Origin: Proteiniphilum acetatigenes DSM 18083
GTDB lineage: Bacteria; Bacteroidota; Bacteroidia; Bacteroidales; Dysgonomonadaceae
DNA: 64,000 nucleotides
NCBI RefSeq assembly: GCF_000380985.1
Contig: NZ_KB905692.1
Span: 1 to 64,000 of the forward strand
Reading direction: 5' to 3'
The notes beneath the pieces were generated by a model, which did not search any database, was not told the DNA's origin, and saw only the letters and a program-made list of their open reading frames with translations. Within the stretch, counting starts at the first letter, position 1. Each line of letters starts with the position of its first letter. A program made the position numbers and the translations under genes. Positions 18,698-27,691 of the stretch are shown here, in pieces.

Positions 18698-18872
18698 TAT
18701 GAAACGAGCATGATAACTGTTCTCACACAAGAACGTTTTCGATAAGCGAATACAGAGGAAAAACTTGTTTTGACTATGTTGAGCGTAGAAAACGACTAAC
18801 TTCAGTGAACATGATTAAAAGCGAGTTCCATATGATATCTTTAAAAATAAAAGTTTTAATCGTATGAAAAAA
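18698..18872 (+). repeat. 175-bp dispersed element, copy A
   Basis: This segment is about 95% identical (8 mismatches by eye) to the reverse complement of 62765-62939. It begins at TATGAAACGAGCATGA and ends with the first codons of the downstream gene, TATGAAAAAA. A 7-base sequence, TATGAAA, thus brackets both copies. It contains small hairpins (GTTCT/AGAAC, TTCG/CGAA, and GTTTT..CTA/TAG..AAAAC) and an 18-codon ORF overlapping the SusD start. It has no terminal inverted repeats and encodes no transposase. Function unknown; a regulatory leader or mobile non-coding element are the main options. Confidence 0.85.
18811..18867 (+). CDS. 18-codon upstream ORF coupled to susD (ATGA overlap)
   Basis: The frame encodes MIKSEFHMI followed by SLKIKVLIV and stops at TGA 18865-18867, four bases overlapping the SusD start ATG at 18864-18866. 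The second copy of the element (62826 to 62770) has the same length, the same overlap and only conservative changes (S to H, V to I, and others silent). This arrangement could couple translation of the downstream gene to that of the short ORF. There is no clear ribosome binding site, which is normal in Bacteroidota. Expression is inferred only. Confidence 0.4.
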   Translation: MIKSEFHMISLKIKVLIV

Positions 18873-20687
18873 TATCAACAATTAATATTTATCATATTGC
18901 CTTTAATCCTGGGTCTCAGTAATTGTACTGATGCTCTTGACATGGCTCCTGATGGAAACATGCAGATGGATGAAGTGCTTTCTGATCCGGATAAGGTGGA
19001 GGGGCTTTTAAACAGATGCTATAATAATATCCCCCAAAAAGGTTATAGCTATTGGTTTTTTGACGCTTTAGTGATAGCCGCAAGCGATGATGGATATAAT
19101 TCAGAGGAAGCACAAGGTATACCTTCCAGTGGTCTTTATGCTGATAATAACTCAGCAAGTTACCACCATATAAGGGATGCCCATGATGGACATGGAGGAG
19201 GAAATACGGATTACTGGACACGTTCCTGGCAACAGATTCGTTTATGTACCCAATTTATTGAAGTAATAGACGAAGCAGCCGTGCACAGGGAAACCGACAG
19301 AGGGCGTTTCAAAGCGGAAGCCCGTGTATTAAGAGCATTTTTCTATATGGAGTTGATCAAGTGGTTTGGTAAAGTACCGGTATTGGAAGCAACTGTGCCT
19401 TTCGATGCTGATTTTTCCACCATGACCCGGTCATCAGTCTACGATGTAGCAAAATTTATTGCTGCCGATTGCGATGCAGCCCTTGCAGAACCCAATTTAC
19501 CGTGGAGAATTGACAATGGCAATGATGCCATGCGGGTAACCAAAGCATTGGCTTTAGCGCTGAAAACGAAAGCAATACTATTTGCTGCCAGTCCTCTGCA
19601 TAATGAAGATCAAGACCACTGGGAAGAGGCCTATGCTACAGCCAAAGATGCTGTTACGAGATTAAAGGCGAACGGTTATGAATTATTCACCAAAACTACA
19701 CAACCTGATGTATATGGGAACGGGCCTGCTGCCGCCTTCCGGCAGTTGGTCACTCAAAACGCCGATTATTCCGCCACGCCGCGCGACAGAGAGACTATTT
19801 TCCAGGTACGGGGAGGTGACGTGTTTGTTTGGCATATTGGTTATATTGGAAGTAATATGGCCAATACCTACAAATGCGGGGTCGCACCGACGCAGGAACT
19901 GGTCGATGCTTTTGAAACAATAAACGGGCAACCGGTGCTCGACCTGAGCAAACCCTATCTAGATGAAAAACACCTACAGCCCAATTACAATACTTCGAAT
20001 ACAATGTATGATCCTAACAATCCTTATGCCAACCGAGATCCTCGTCTTGGAGAAACAGTGCTTCATAACGGCAGCAAGATCATATTCGACAGTAAAGAAG
20101 TGACTATTGAAACATTTACCGGCGGAGCACATGCCCCCAGCTTCGATATAACAAACCGCAGTTCCTCAAGGACGGGATATTACCACAACAAAATGGTTAC
20201 ACCCGGCTCAAGCGGCAATAGACAGGTCAATAATTCAAGATGGAAATATTATCGTCTGGGGGAAACTTTATTGGATTTAGCCGAAGCAGCAGCGGAAGCC
20301 AACCATTTAGAGGAAGCGAGGGCCGCAGCGAATGAAGTACGTAGCCGTTCAGGAATGCCCGATCTACCGGCAGGTTTATCTCAGCAAGAGTTGATTTTAC
20401 GCATACGCAATGAGCGTCGTGTAGAGTTGGCATGGGAAGAGCAACGCTATTTCGATATCAGGCGCTGGCAAAAGCCAGACGGCGATTTAAATGAGACAAG
20501 CAAGTGGTTTACAGCAATGGTCATCACTAAACAAAGTGATGGTAGTTTTACCTACACCCGACGGAATATCTCGACCAACCCGCGGGGTGGATGGCAAAAC
20601 CGCGATTTATTGCTTCCGCTGCCTTTAAATGAAGCAGCAACTCTTGAAGCTGTTACGGGAGAAAAATGGCAAAATCCAGGATGGTAA
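18864..20687 (+). CDS. SusD/RagB-family glycan-binding lipoprotein (pair 1)
   Basis: The 607-residue protein starts with a lipoprotein signal (LILGLSNCTD, lipobox LSNC) and has the SusD helical TPR core: FKAEARVLRAFFYMELIKWFG near residue 150, DPRLGETV near residue 391 and the C-terminal IRNERRVELAWEEQRYFDIRRW. SusD proteins sit on the cell surface as the binding lid of the SusC channel. The start codon overlaps the short ORF in the upstream repeat by four bases, so its translation may be coupled. The next SusC gene follows within about 10 bp, so both SusCD pairs probably share a transcript. Confidence 0.95.
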   Translation: MKKYQQLIFIILPLILGLSNCTDALDMAPDGNMQMDEVLSDPDKVEGLLNRCYNNIPQKGYSYWFFDALVIAASDDGYNSEEAQGIPSSGLYADNNSASYHHIRDAHDGHGGGNTDYWTRSWQQIRLCTQFIEVIDEAAVHRETDRGRFKAEARVLRAFFYMELIKWFGKVPVLEATVPFDADFSTMTRSSVYDVAKFIAADCDAALAEPNLPWRIDNGNDAMRVTKALALALKTKAILFAASPLHNEDQDHWEEAYATAKDAVTRLKANGYELFTKTTQPDVYGNGPAAAFRQLVTQNADYSATPRDRETIFQVRGGDVFVWHIGYIGSNMANTYKCGVAPTQELVDAFETINGQPVLDLSKPYLDEKHLQPNYNTSNTMYDPNNPYANRDPRLGETVLHNGSKIIFDSKEVTIETFTGGAHAPSFDITNRSSSRTGYYHNKMVTPGSSGNRQVNNSRWKYYRLGETLLDLAEAAAEANHLEEARAAANEVRSRSGMPDLPAGLSQQELILRIRNERRVELAWEEQRYFDIRRWQKPDGDLNETSKWFTAMVITKQSDGSFTYTRRNISTNPRGGWQNRDLLLPLPLNEAATLEAVTGEKWQNPGW

Positions 20688-20695
20688 CTTCAATA

Positions 20696-23600
20696 ATGAT
20701 GAATAAAATGGAGAAAAATATAAAATTCATAGCGTTATACATGATTTGTTTACTCATGGCCGTGCCTTCATACGCGCAGGGAACAGATGATGAACTGAAT
20801 CGGATTGTGAATGAATATAACCAACCGATTCAGGGTGCACTGATCAAGACGGAAGATGGTAAATTTACATCACGAACAGCCAAAGACGGTACTTTTCAAT
20901 TACCCTCCAAAATGGAGAGTCAATTTATTCATGTCTCGGCAACCGGTTATCAAAATACCCGTATTTCCGTAGATCAATTGATAAATGACGGAAAGATACA
21001 ACTCGCTTTCGATCCGCACAACATGGGAGGAGAAGTTAATTTCGGATATAACTCCTATAATAAGGAGTCGATTACCGGAGCTGTTTCTTCCGTCTCAGGG
21101 GAGATATTGGACAGGACACCTTCCAATGTACTGTCCGACACCTATGAAGGGAGATTACCCGGTTTGACGGTTATAAATAACATTGCCGAGCTGACTTTCT
21201 TCGGATACGGGAATTTCACCAAAACGATCCGGGGCATTTCTACTGTGAATGGATATACCCCATTAGTAATCATTGATGGCGTAATTGCTCCTACACAGTA
21301 TATCGAGTTTATTTCTCCCAAAGAAATAGAGAGCATATCGGTATTAAAGGATGCATCTGCCACAGCAGCATACGGTATTCAAGGATCAGCCGGGGTGATC
21401 GTCATCACTACAAAGAGAGGATATAGCGGTAAATTGAACGTAGAGGGTTATGCCGACTACTCATTTCAGCAAATGACCAGGCGTCCGCAATTTGTCAACT
21501 CCGCCCAATATGCAAGACTACGCAATGAGGCAGGAGAACGGGACGGATTGGGTAAATATTCTCAATTTTCGGAGGAGGAAATCGGTCTGTTCGAAGCAGG
21601 CGATGACCCCAGATACCCGAACAACAACTGGTTCGACCAGTTTATCAAGGATTATGTGATGAGGCAACGTGTAGGTGTGAATGTGGGAGGCGGTACGGAT
21701 AAGTTCCGTTACTATTCAAATTTAAGTTTTGTGCATCAGGATGAACCCCTGATTATTACAGACGAACCCAATAGAAAGTATGATCCTACACCCAATGTGA
21801 ATATCGGTAACTTCCGCACAAACATGGATGTAAATTTCAACGACTATATATCCGGTTATATGAGGTTGACAGGAAATGTAAAACGGGAAATATTAGCAGG
21901 AGGAAATATGGGATGGACTATATATAACTATATTTTCCAGCAGCCCCCTACAATGTACGGCCCGCTTTCACCCATCAATGAAGATGATCCGGATATGAGC
22001 GAACAGGTAGTAACGGTAGATGGGTTGGATAATCCCGTATATGGTATATTGAACCGGTCCGGGTATCGTACGGTGATCGAGACAAATATCATAGCCCAGG
22101 CAGGGTTAAAGTTCGATTTGGATTTCCTCACCAAAGGGCTTTCTGTCAGTGGCAGTATGGCCTATCAAACCTATGTGCGAAACGAAACAGGGACTAATCA
22201 GAGTTATAGAAGGCTTATACGGGAGGATGATTTTTCTACCTTAGACAATTTCATTCAATATAAAACATTCGAAAATACACCGTTAAGTTACGGCAAAGGT
22301 TCTTTATTCTTTTATTATCTGAACTTTTTGGCGAGTGTGGATTATAACCGTCGTTTTGGAGACCACAGTATCAATGCTTCTGCTCACACCTATTATTTAA
22401 AGCAGGAAAAAGAATCGGCCGGCTCCTCCAGTGATGTATTGCCATATAAACGGCAAAACTTCGGACTCTCCGCCCTATATGGGTATAAGGATCGATATTT
22501 CTTAAAAGCAGACATGGGATATTCCGGTTCGGAACAATTCCATCCCGACCACCGGTATTCATTCACGCCTGCTATCTCTGGCGCCTGGATCGCTTCCAAC
22601 GAAGACTTTTTTCAGACTCAATTGATCTCCTTACTAAAGCTTAAGGCGTCGTATGGTATCAGTGGTAATGACCAGCTTGGCGGGGCAAGATTCCTTTACC
22701 TGGATAATATCCGCGCGGATGGTTCGGAACTGGAAATCGGAAATCCGAGACTGGAGGCTGAAAAAATCAAAAAGTTGAACGTGGGAATCAATCTGGGATT
22801 CTTAAACATGTTTACCCTCGATGTTGATTATTTCTCCGATCATGTAAATAATATGCTGATCAATAGCAGCTACAGGGTACCTGAATACCAGGGAGTTCCT
22901 CTTTTATATTTTCCAAAACTAAATGAAGGTGAAATGGAAAATAAAGGATTTGAAGTGTCATTAGGGTTCAACAAACATCTCTCAAAAGATTTCTCAGTTT
23001 TTGCACAGGCAAACTTCATGCAGGCTAAAAACAAAGTGATTAACATCAATGAGGCTCCACTGGGAGATGATTACGCTTATCCATACCGTACCGAAGGTTT
23101 CTCCATTGGACAACTTTGGGGATACGAAATTGACAGGAGCAACGGCAACGGGATGTTCAATTCGGCCGAAGAACTTGCCAACTCAAAACTCAGTTACTCT
23201 TTTGGTACACCACGAGTCGGAGATTTTATCTACAAAGATTTGAACAATGATGGAATTATCGATGAGAAAGATAAAGCTCCTATGGGGTACAGCGGAATCC
23301 CTCAGCAGGAATATAGCTTGACAGGAGGATTCGCATGGAAGAACGTGGAATTTTCATTCCTTTTTCATGGTGTAAGAAAAAGTTCACAATTCTTAAGCGG
23401 TATCGGGGCTTATGAAAATCAAGGAAAAGGGATATTCAATGACATCCATATGAATGCCTGGACACCCGAACGGTATGCAGCCGGCGAAGAGATCAGTTTC
23501 CCTGCACTCTCTCTGTCACCGTCGACAAACCATGTCGCCAATGATTTCTTTTTGAGTGATCGTTCTTACCTGCGCTTACGCAATGTTACGCTGGCATATT

Positions 23601-23779
23601 CTTTACCTGAACGGGTATCGGAAAAGATTCGTTCCGAAAGAATTAAAGTTATACTCAACATTCAAAATTTGTTCACACTAGACAATATGAAATCCAGGCA
23701 CATCGATCCGGAAATTGGAAGTATAGCTACATTCCAGCCTTATCGGGTTTTTAATATTGGCATTAGTGCAAACTTTTAA
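20696..23779 (+). CDS. SusC/RagA-family TonB-linked outer-membrane transporter (pair 2)
   Basis: I chose the ATG at 20696 (20699 or 20708 are equally possible) because a signal peptide follows (MEKNIKFIALYMICLLMAVPSYAQ); the longer frame from 20666 runs into the end of SusD 1. The protein of about 1027 residues has a short N-terminal carboxypeptidase-regulatory-like domain, a plug with IDGVIAPTQYIEF and KEIESISVLKDASATAAYG, and a beta barrel ending in FNIGISANF. The region where a SusC TonB box usually reads EVVVVGYG is degenerate here (GGEVNFGYNSYNKES), unlike pair 1. It imports oligosaccharides with SusD 2, which begins 11 bp downstream. Two non-identical pairs in tandem suggest two substrate fragments. 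Confidence 0.93.
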   Translation: MMNKMEKNIKFIALYMICLLMAVPSYAQGTDDELNRIVNEYNQPIQGALIKTEDGKFTSRTAKDGTFQLPSKMESQFIHVSATGYQNTRISVDQLINDGKIQLAFDPHNMGGEVNFGYNSYNKESITGAVSSVSGEILDRTPSNVLSDTYEGRLPGLTVINNIAELTFFGYGNFTKTIRGISTVNGYTPLVIIDGVIAPTQYIEFISPKEIESISVLKDASATAAYGIQGSAGVIVITTKRGYSGKLNVEGYADYSFQQMTRRPQFVNSAQYARLRNEAGERDGLGKYSQFSEEEIGLFEAGDDPRYPNNNWFDQFIKDYVMRQRVGVNVGGGTDKFRYYSNLSFVHQDEPLIITDEPNRKYDPTPNVNIGNFRTNMDVNFNDYISGYMRLTGNVKREILAGGNMGWTIYNYIFQQPPTMYGPLSPINEDDPDMSEQVVTVDGLDNPVYGILNRSGYRTVIETNIIAQAGLKFDLDFLTKGLSVSGSMAYQTYVRNETGTNQSYRRLIREDDFSTLDNFIQYKTFENTPLSYGKGSLFFYYLNFLASVDYNRRFGDHSINASAHTYYLKQEKESAGSSSDVLPYKRQNFGLSALYGYKDRYFLKADMGYSGSEQFHPDHRYSFTPAISGAWIASNEDFFQTQLISLLKLKASYGISGNDQLGGARFLYLDNIRADGSELEIGNPRLEAEKIKKLNVGINLGFLNMFTLDVDYFSDHVNNMLINSSYRVPEYQGVPLLYFPKLNEGEMENKGFEVSLGFNKHLSKDFSVFAQANFMQAKNKVININEAPLGDDYAYPYRTEGFSIGQLWGYEIDRSNGNGMFNSAEELANSKLSYSFGTPRVGDFIYKDLNNDGIIDEKDKAPMGYSGIPQQEYSLTGGFAWKNVEFSFLFHGVRKSSQFLSGIGAYENQGKGIFNDIHMNAWTPERYAAGEEISFPALSLSPSTNHVANDFFLSDRSYLRLRNVTLAYSLPERVSEKIRSERIKVILNIQNLFTLDNMKSRHIDPEIGSIATFQPYRVFNIGISANF

Positions 23780-23790
23780 TATTGTAGATC

Positions 23791-26070
23791 ATGAAGAAAA
23801 GTATTATTAAAATATGTATAATAGCTGTCAGTCTCTTTAGCATAAATTCTTGTGTTGATCTGGATTTGCCTTCAGACGGCAGATTAACGCTTAAAGATAT
23901 ATTCAACAGCTATCATCGTACAAGAAACTATTACGGCTCCTGCCGTTCATATTTCCCCCAGGTTGGATTCATGTACCAGAACCAGCGAACTCCTCTTGCC
24001 TCTTTTAGTGACGAAGCGCATGACGCGAGTGACGGTGTTAGCGGTGCCGTATTCGACTGGTATAATAACCGCACCTCTTCCAACAACAATCCTGTAGCAG
24101 GAGCGTACTCCTGGGGCCACTATTTCCAGGGGATCAGAAAATGCAACTCCTTTCTGGCAAATATCAATGATCCTGAAATGGCTACAGCAACAATCGACGA
24201 AGACGAAAAAAACGGATGGATTGGTGAAGTGCACGTATTAAGGGCATTTTATTATTTACAGTTGATAAAAAGGTATGGAGGCGTGCCGATCATAAGTACA
24301 CCCTATGAAGTTACTCATGATTTTTCCAATGATCGCCGTGCTACTTTCGAAGAATGTGTAGACTTTATCATTGCCGATTGCGATGCTGCATTGGCGATCC
24401 CTGAAAGTGGAAAATCAGATATAGGTTTCCGCTGGAATATAAGTGACAATGAAAGGGGAACCATTACCCGCGCCTTTGCATATGCTGTCAAATCGCAGGC
24501 AGCGCTATATGCTACAAGTCCGTTATGGTACATATCAGGGAGTAAATATACCTGGGAAAAAGCCACAGAAATCACCAAAGAAGCATTGGACCAATGTCTG
24601 GCACACGGATTTGAGTTATTCAACGTCACACCAGGTGGGGATGTAGCCCAGAATGCTTACGCCTATTATTTCATTTTCCGTTCCGATCCAAGTCGTTCTG
24701 TAGATAAAGAGACCATCTTCGAATCAACCAGCGCCAGAACGAATGTATGGAAATGGGCAGGCACACCCATCACCGGAGGTGCTGAAAAAGCAGGCGCAGG
24801 CCCTTCACAAGAGCTGGTTGATGCGTATGGAATGCAAGCTACGGGAGAAATGCCGATCTTGGGATATAATGATGCTAATCATCTGAATCCCATTATCAAT
24901 GCGGCATCCGGATATGATCCAAACAATCCCTATGAAGGAAGGGATCCACGATTTTATGCCTCCATATATTACAATAATTCTCCCAGATCGCTTTCCAGTG
25001 GTAATGTAGAGAAAGATATCTTTCCCTTAGGATTTACTTCCACAATAAATAATATCTCGGTTTCAGAGAATAATGGTGAAATCACCCTGAGAAGTACCGG
25101 AAGTGATCCATGGATCCATACTACCACCCTTGGAAGACCATTGGGCACTGCCGAAAAAAAGGTGATTAGCTTTCAATACAAAAGTAATATAAGAGTGACT
25201 AACGCCGAGTTTTTCTTCTGTGTGGCAGGCGGCCCACAAGGAGGAGTTTCTTCAGGAGAGAACATCGTGATTGAACAAGCTTCCGAATGGACGAGATTCG
25301 AATATGATCTTTCCTCAGCAATATCCAGGTTTGGATTTGGTATGAATGCAAATGGCGGAGCAGAACCGCAAAACCATTTTTTACGATTTGATATCACAGG
25401 CGGAGCCGGATATGAAATAACGATCAAAGATTTTCAGATCGAAGCCTTCACTCCTCCTCCTGCACCAATCCCAGTGGAAACATTTGTCGGAGGTAACTGC
25501 GGCATTTCCGATGATATCACACAGACCCGATTTACACGCACCGGTTATTATTTGAGGAAGTTCAATGACTACAGGTCAAATGTGAATGTGGATAATGACG
25601 GACTCATGAAAATTTTCAGATTGGCCGAGTTATATCTGAATTTTGCCGAGGCTGCTTCAAATGCAGGTGGCCCTGATGTAGCGGTACCGGGCAAAGCAAC
25701 CGGAGTAGGTGCACTTTCTGCAAGAGAGGCTGTAAATATTGTCCGGGCGCGTGCCGAAATGCCCCCTCTTCCAGCAGGACTGTCCAATGAAGAATTTCAG
25801 GTTCGATATCGTAACGAGCGTCAAGTGGAACTTGCTTTTGAAGAGCATCGCTTCTTTGATGTAAGAAGATGGAAGATACTCAACGAGACTGACAAGTTCG
25901 TTACAGGTATGAGAATAACAAAAGATGGAGATAATTATATCTACAATAGGATAAAACTGCAAGAACGTGGAACCAATACAGATAAATATCTGATGTTTCC
26001 TATCAGCCAGTCTGAGGTTTCCAAAATAGAATCCCTCACTGGTGATGACTGGCAGAATCCTGGTTGGTAA
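23791..26070 (+). CDS. SusD/RagB-family lipoprotein with an inserted beta-sandwich module (pair 2)
   Basis: At 759 residues this is much longer than a usual SusD (500-650). It has a lipoprotein signal (SINSCVDL) and the SusD core: EVHVLRAFYYLQLIKRYGG near residue 150, DPRFYASIYY near 388 and YRNERQVELAFEEHRFFDVRRW near the C-terminus. An insertion at about residues 411-560 is not part of the SusD fold. It contains TLRSTGSDPWIH, VISFQYKS, FEYDLSSAISRFGFGM and LRFDI followed by ITIKDFQIEA. The same pattern forms the N-terminal domains of the proteins at 27692 and 32785. The insert is probably a carbohydrate-binding beta-sandwich, giving this SusD an extra surface binding site. Confidence 0.92.
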   Translation: MKKSIIKICIIAVSLFSINSCVDLDLPSDGRLTLKDIFNSYHRTRNYYGSCRSYFPQVGFMYQNQRTPLASFSDEAHDASDGVSGAVFDWYNNRTSSNNNPVAGAYSWGHYFQGIRKCNSFLANINDPEMATATIDEDEKNGWIGEVHVLRAFYYLQLIKRYGGVPIISTPYEVTHDFSNDRRATFEECVDFIIADCDAALAIPESGKSDIGFRWNISDNERGTITRAFAYAVKSQAALYATSPLWYISGSKYTWEKATEITKEALDQCLAHGFELFNVTPGGDVAQNAYAYYFIFRSDPSRSVDKETIFESTSARTNVWKWAGTPITGGAEKAGAGPSQELVDAYGMQATGEMPILGYNDANHLNPIINAASGYDPNNPYEGRDPRFYASIYYNNSPRSLSSGNVEKDIFPLGFTSTINNISVSENNGEITLRSTGSDPWIHTTTLGRPLGTAEKKVISFQYKSNIRVTNAEFFFCVAGGPQGGVSSGENIVIEQASEWTRFEYDLSSAISRFGFGMNANGGAEPQNHFLRFDITGGAGYEITIKDFQIEAFTPPPAPIPVETFVGGNCGISDDITQTRFTRTGYYLRKFNDYRSNVNVDNDGLMKIFRLAELYLNFAEAASNAGGPDVAVPGKATGVGALSAREAVNIVRARAEMPPLPAGLSNEEFQVRYRNERQVELAFEEHRFFDVRRWKILNETDKFVTGMRITKDGDNYIYNRIKLQERGTNTDKYLMFPISQSEVSKIESLTGDDWQNPGW

Positions 26071-26094
26071 GAATCTCTTTAGCTAATATTTTAT

Positions 26095-26147
26095 ATCAGA
26101 ACTTCGTTGATCCCTAATACAATAACGTGAGTCTTCGAAGTTCTGAT
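26095..26147 (+). promoter_or_regulatory. 12-bp stem hairpin just upstream of a start codon
   Basis: ATCAGAACTTCG at 26095-26106 is exactly complementary to CGAAGTTCTGAT at 26136-26147, with a 29-nt loop and a following run of five T. It ends 27 bp before the ATG at 26175. It may be a terminator after the SusCD genes, a processing site, or an attenuator that sets lower expression of the enzymes downstream. Confidence 0.6.
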
Positions 26148-26174
26148 TTTTCATTTACACTTAATTCGGAGAAA

Positions 26175-27650
26175 ATGTATAGAAAGTACCTTCATTTATT
26201 GCTCATATACTTATGTCCAGGAGGCTTTATGGCATGTACCGGTGGAAACACCCAAACCCATCCTCATACAATTCCTTCCAGTAAAGACACATCTATGGTG
26301 TACATTCAAAATGAGCGACTAAAACTCGGCGTGGATATAACCCTGGGAGGTGCAATCACTTATCTCTCCGACAAGGCCAACGGCGGTGAGAACATGATCA
26401 ACAGTTTCGACTGGGGTCGACAGATACAGATGTCCTTTTATAGCGGACCCTGGCCATATATTGGTCCAAATGGCGAAAGGCCTACGCCTGAATGGGAAGG
26501 GTTAGGATGGAACCCCATTCAATCGGGAGATGCAGGAGGTAACCGTTCAAAGGTGATTTCCTATGAAAGACGGGGAGATAATGCTATTTTTGTCAGAAGT
26601 ATTCCGATGCAATGGCCCCATAAAACAGGTGTTGCCGGTGAATGCGTGTTTGAAAGCCTTTATACGCTGGAAGGTAATGTGATCACAATGGAGGCCACCC
26701 TTGTGAACAACAGGGAGGATAAAACTCAGTATCACGCCGCCGGACAGGAAATGCCGGCAGTTTACACAAACGGTCCCTGGTATAAACTGGTTGCCTATCT
26801 TGGAGATCAACCTTTCACCGATGAGCCTGTAACTGTTATCGTCGACAAAAACGATAAGAAAGGATGGCCCTGGGTACATTTTTATACCCCTGAAAATTGG
26901 GCTGCATTACTGGATGACAAAGGGTATGGAATAGGAGTATTTCAACCAGAAGTAATGAACTTCAACGGAGGATTTCATCCCAACGATGGGTTCAAAGGAT
27001 ATGGCGGAGAAAAAGATGGACAAACAGGACATATTGCACCGGTGGCGAGACAGATTATTGACCATAACATTCGTTGGACTTATAAGACATCATTCATTCT
27101 GGGTACCCTGGATGATATCCGGTCATATGCGAAAGAAAACCGGACCACCAGATCGAATTCCGAATGGAGTTTTGAAAACTCACGCTGCAATTGGTATTAT
27201 CAAGGTAAAATAAAAGATACGGGATTCCCTATTGAAGGCGGATTAAATATACAATTCGAAAAAAACGCAACACTGATAAGTCCTCTGGCATTCTGGCTAG
27301 CATCCGAATCTCCATTCCTGGAAATTGAAGGTACGTTCACCTCCGAAAGAGGTAAGGAACTGGAATTAGTTGTTGAAATCCGACCGGTCAGTAAATCGGA
27401 TTTTACGGACTGGCTGAACTGGAGTGAAGGGGAATTTAGTGTAGAAAAGGAGAAAGAGATGAAGGCACTCCTCTTTCCAACGAAACCAGCAATAACGGTC
27501 AAACAAACCATTGTTTCGGATGGTCATCCTCATAAATATAGGATTGATTTATCCGCAGTGCCCGATTACCAGGGCGCTATGAAAGATATTAAAATTTCAT
27601 TTTCAGATGCCGGCAAGGCCAATATTACAAGGATTTATTTAGGAAAGTAA
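26175..27650 (+). CDS. Lipoprotein of unknown function, beta-sandwich (epimerase-like) fold suspected
   Basis: The longer frame begins at a GTG inside the upstream hairpin, so I take the ATG at 26175, giving 491 residues and a good lipoprotein signal (CPGGFMACTGG). The mature protein is rich in beta strands, with conserved-looking aromatic stretches: GGAITYLSDKANGGENMIN, YSGPWPYIGPNGERP and GQEMPAVYTNGPWYKL. The opening pattern (NERLKLGVDITLGGAITYL) recalls aldose-epimerase-like or supersandwich carbohydrate enzymes, but I cannot name a family. The surroundings imply a surface or periplasmic glycan-active protein. It lies 42 bp upstream of the first DUF5722-like gene. Confidence 0.7.
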   Translation: MYRKYLHLLLIYLCPGGFMACTGGNTQTHPHTIPSSKDTSMVYIQNERLKLGVDITLGGAITYLSDKANGGENMINSFDWGRQIQMSFYSGPWPYIGPNGERPTPEWEGLGWNPIQSGDAGGNRSKVISYERRGDNAIFVRSIPMQWPHKTGVAGECVFESLYTLEGNVITMEATLVNNREDKTQYHAAGQEMPAVYTNGPWYKLVAYLGDQPFTDEPVTVIVDKNDKKGWPWVHFYTPENWAALLDDKGYGIGVFQPEVMNFNGGFHPNDGFKGYGGEKDGQTGHIAPVARQIIDHNIRWTYKTSFILGTLDDIRSYAKENRTTRSNSEWSFENSRCNWYYQGKIKDTGFPIEGGLNIQFEKNATLISPLAFWLASESPFLEIEGTFTSERGKELELVVEIRPVSKSDFTDWLNWSEGEFSVEKEKEMKALLFPTKPAITVKQTIVSDGHPHKYRIDLSAVPDYQGAMKDIKISFSDAGKANITRIYLGK

Positions 27651-27691
27651 CACCTGTTTTTCTGGAAATAATATAAAAAACTCATATAACT

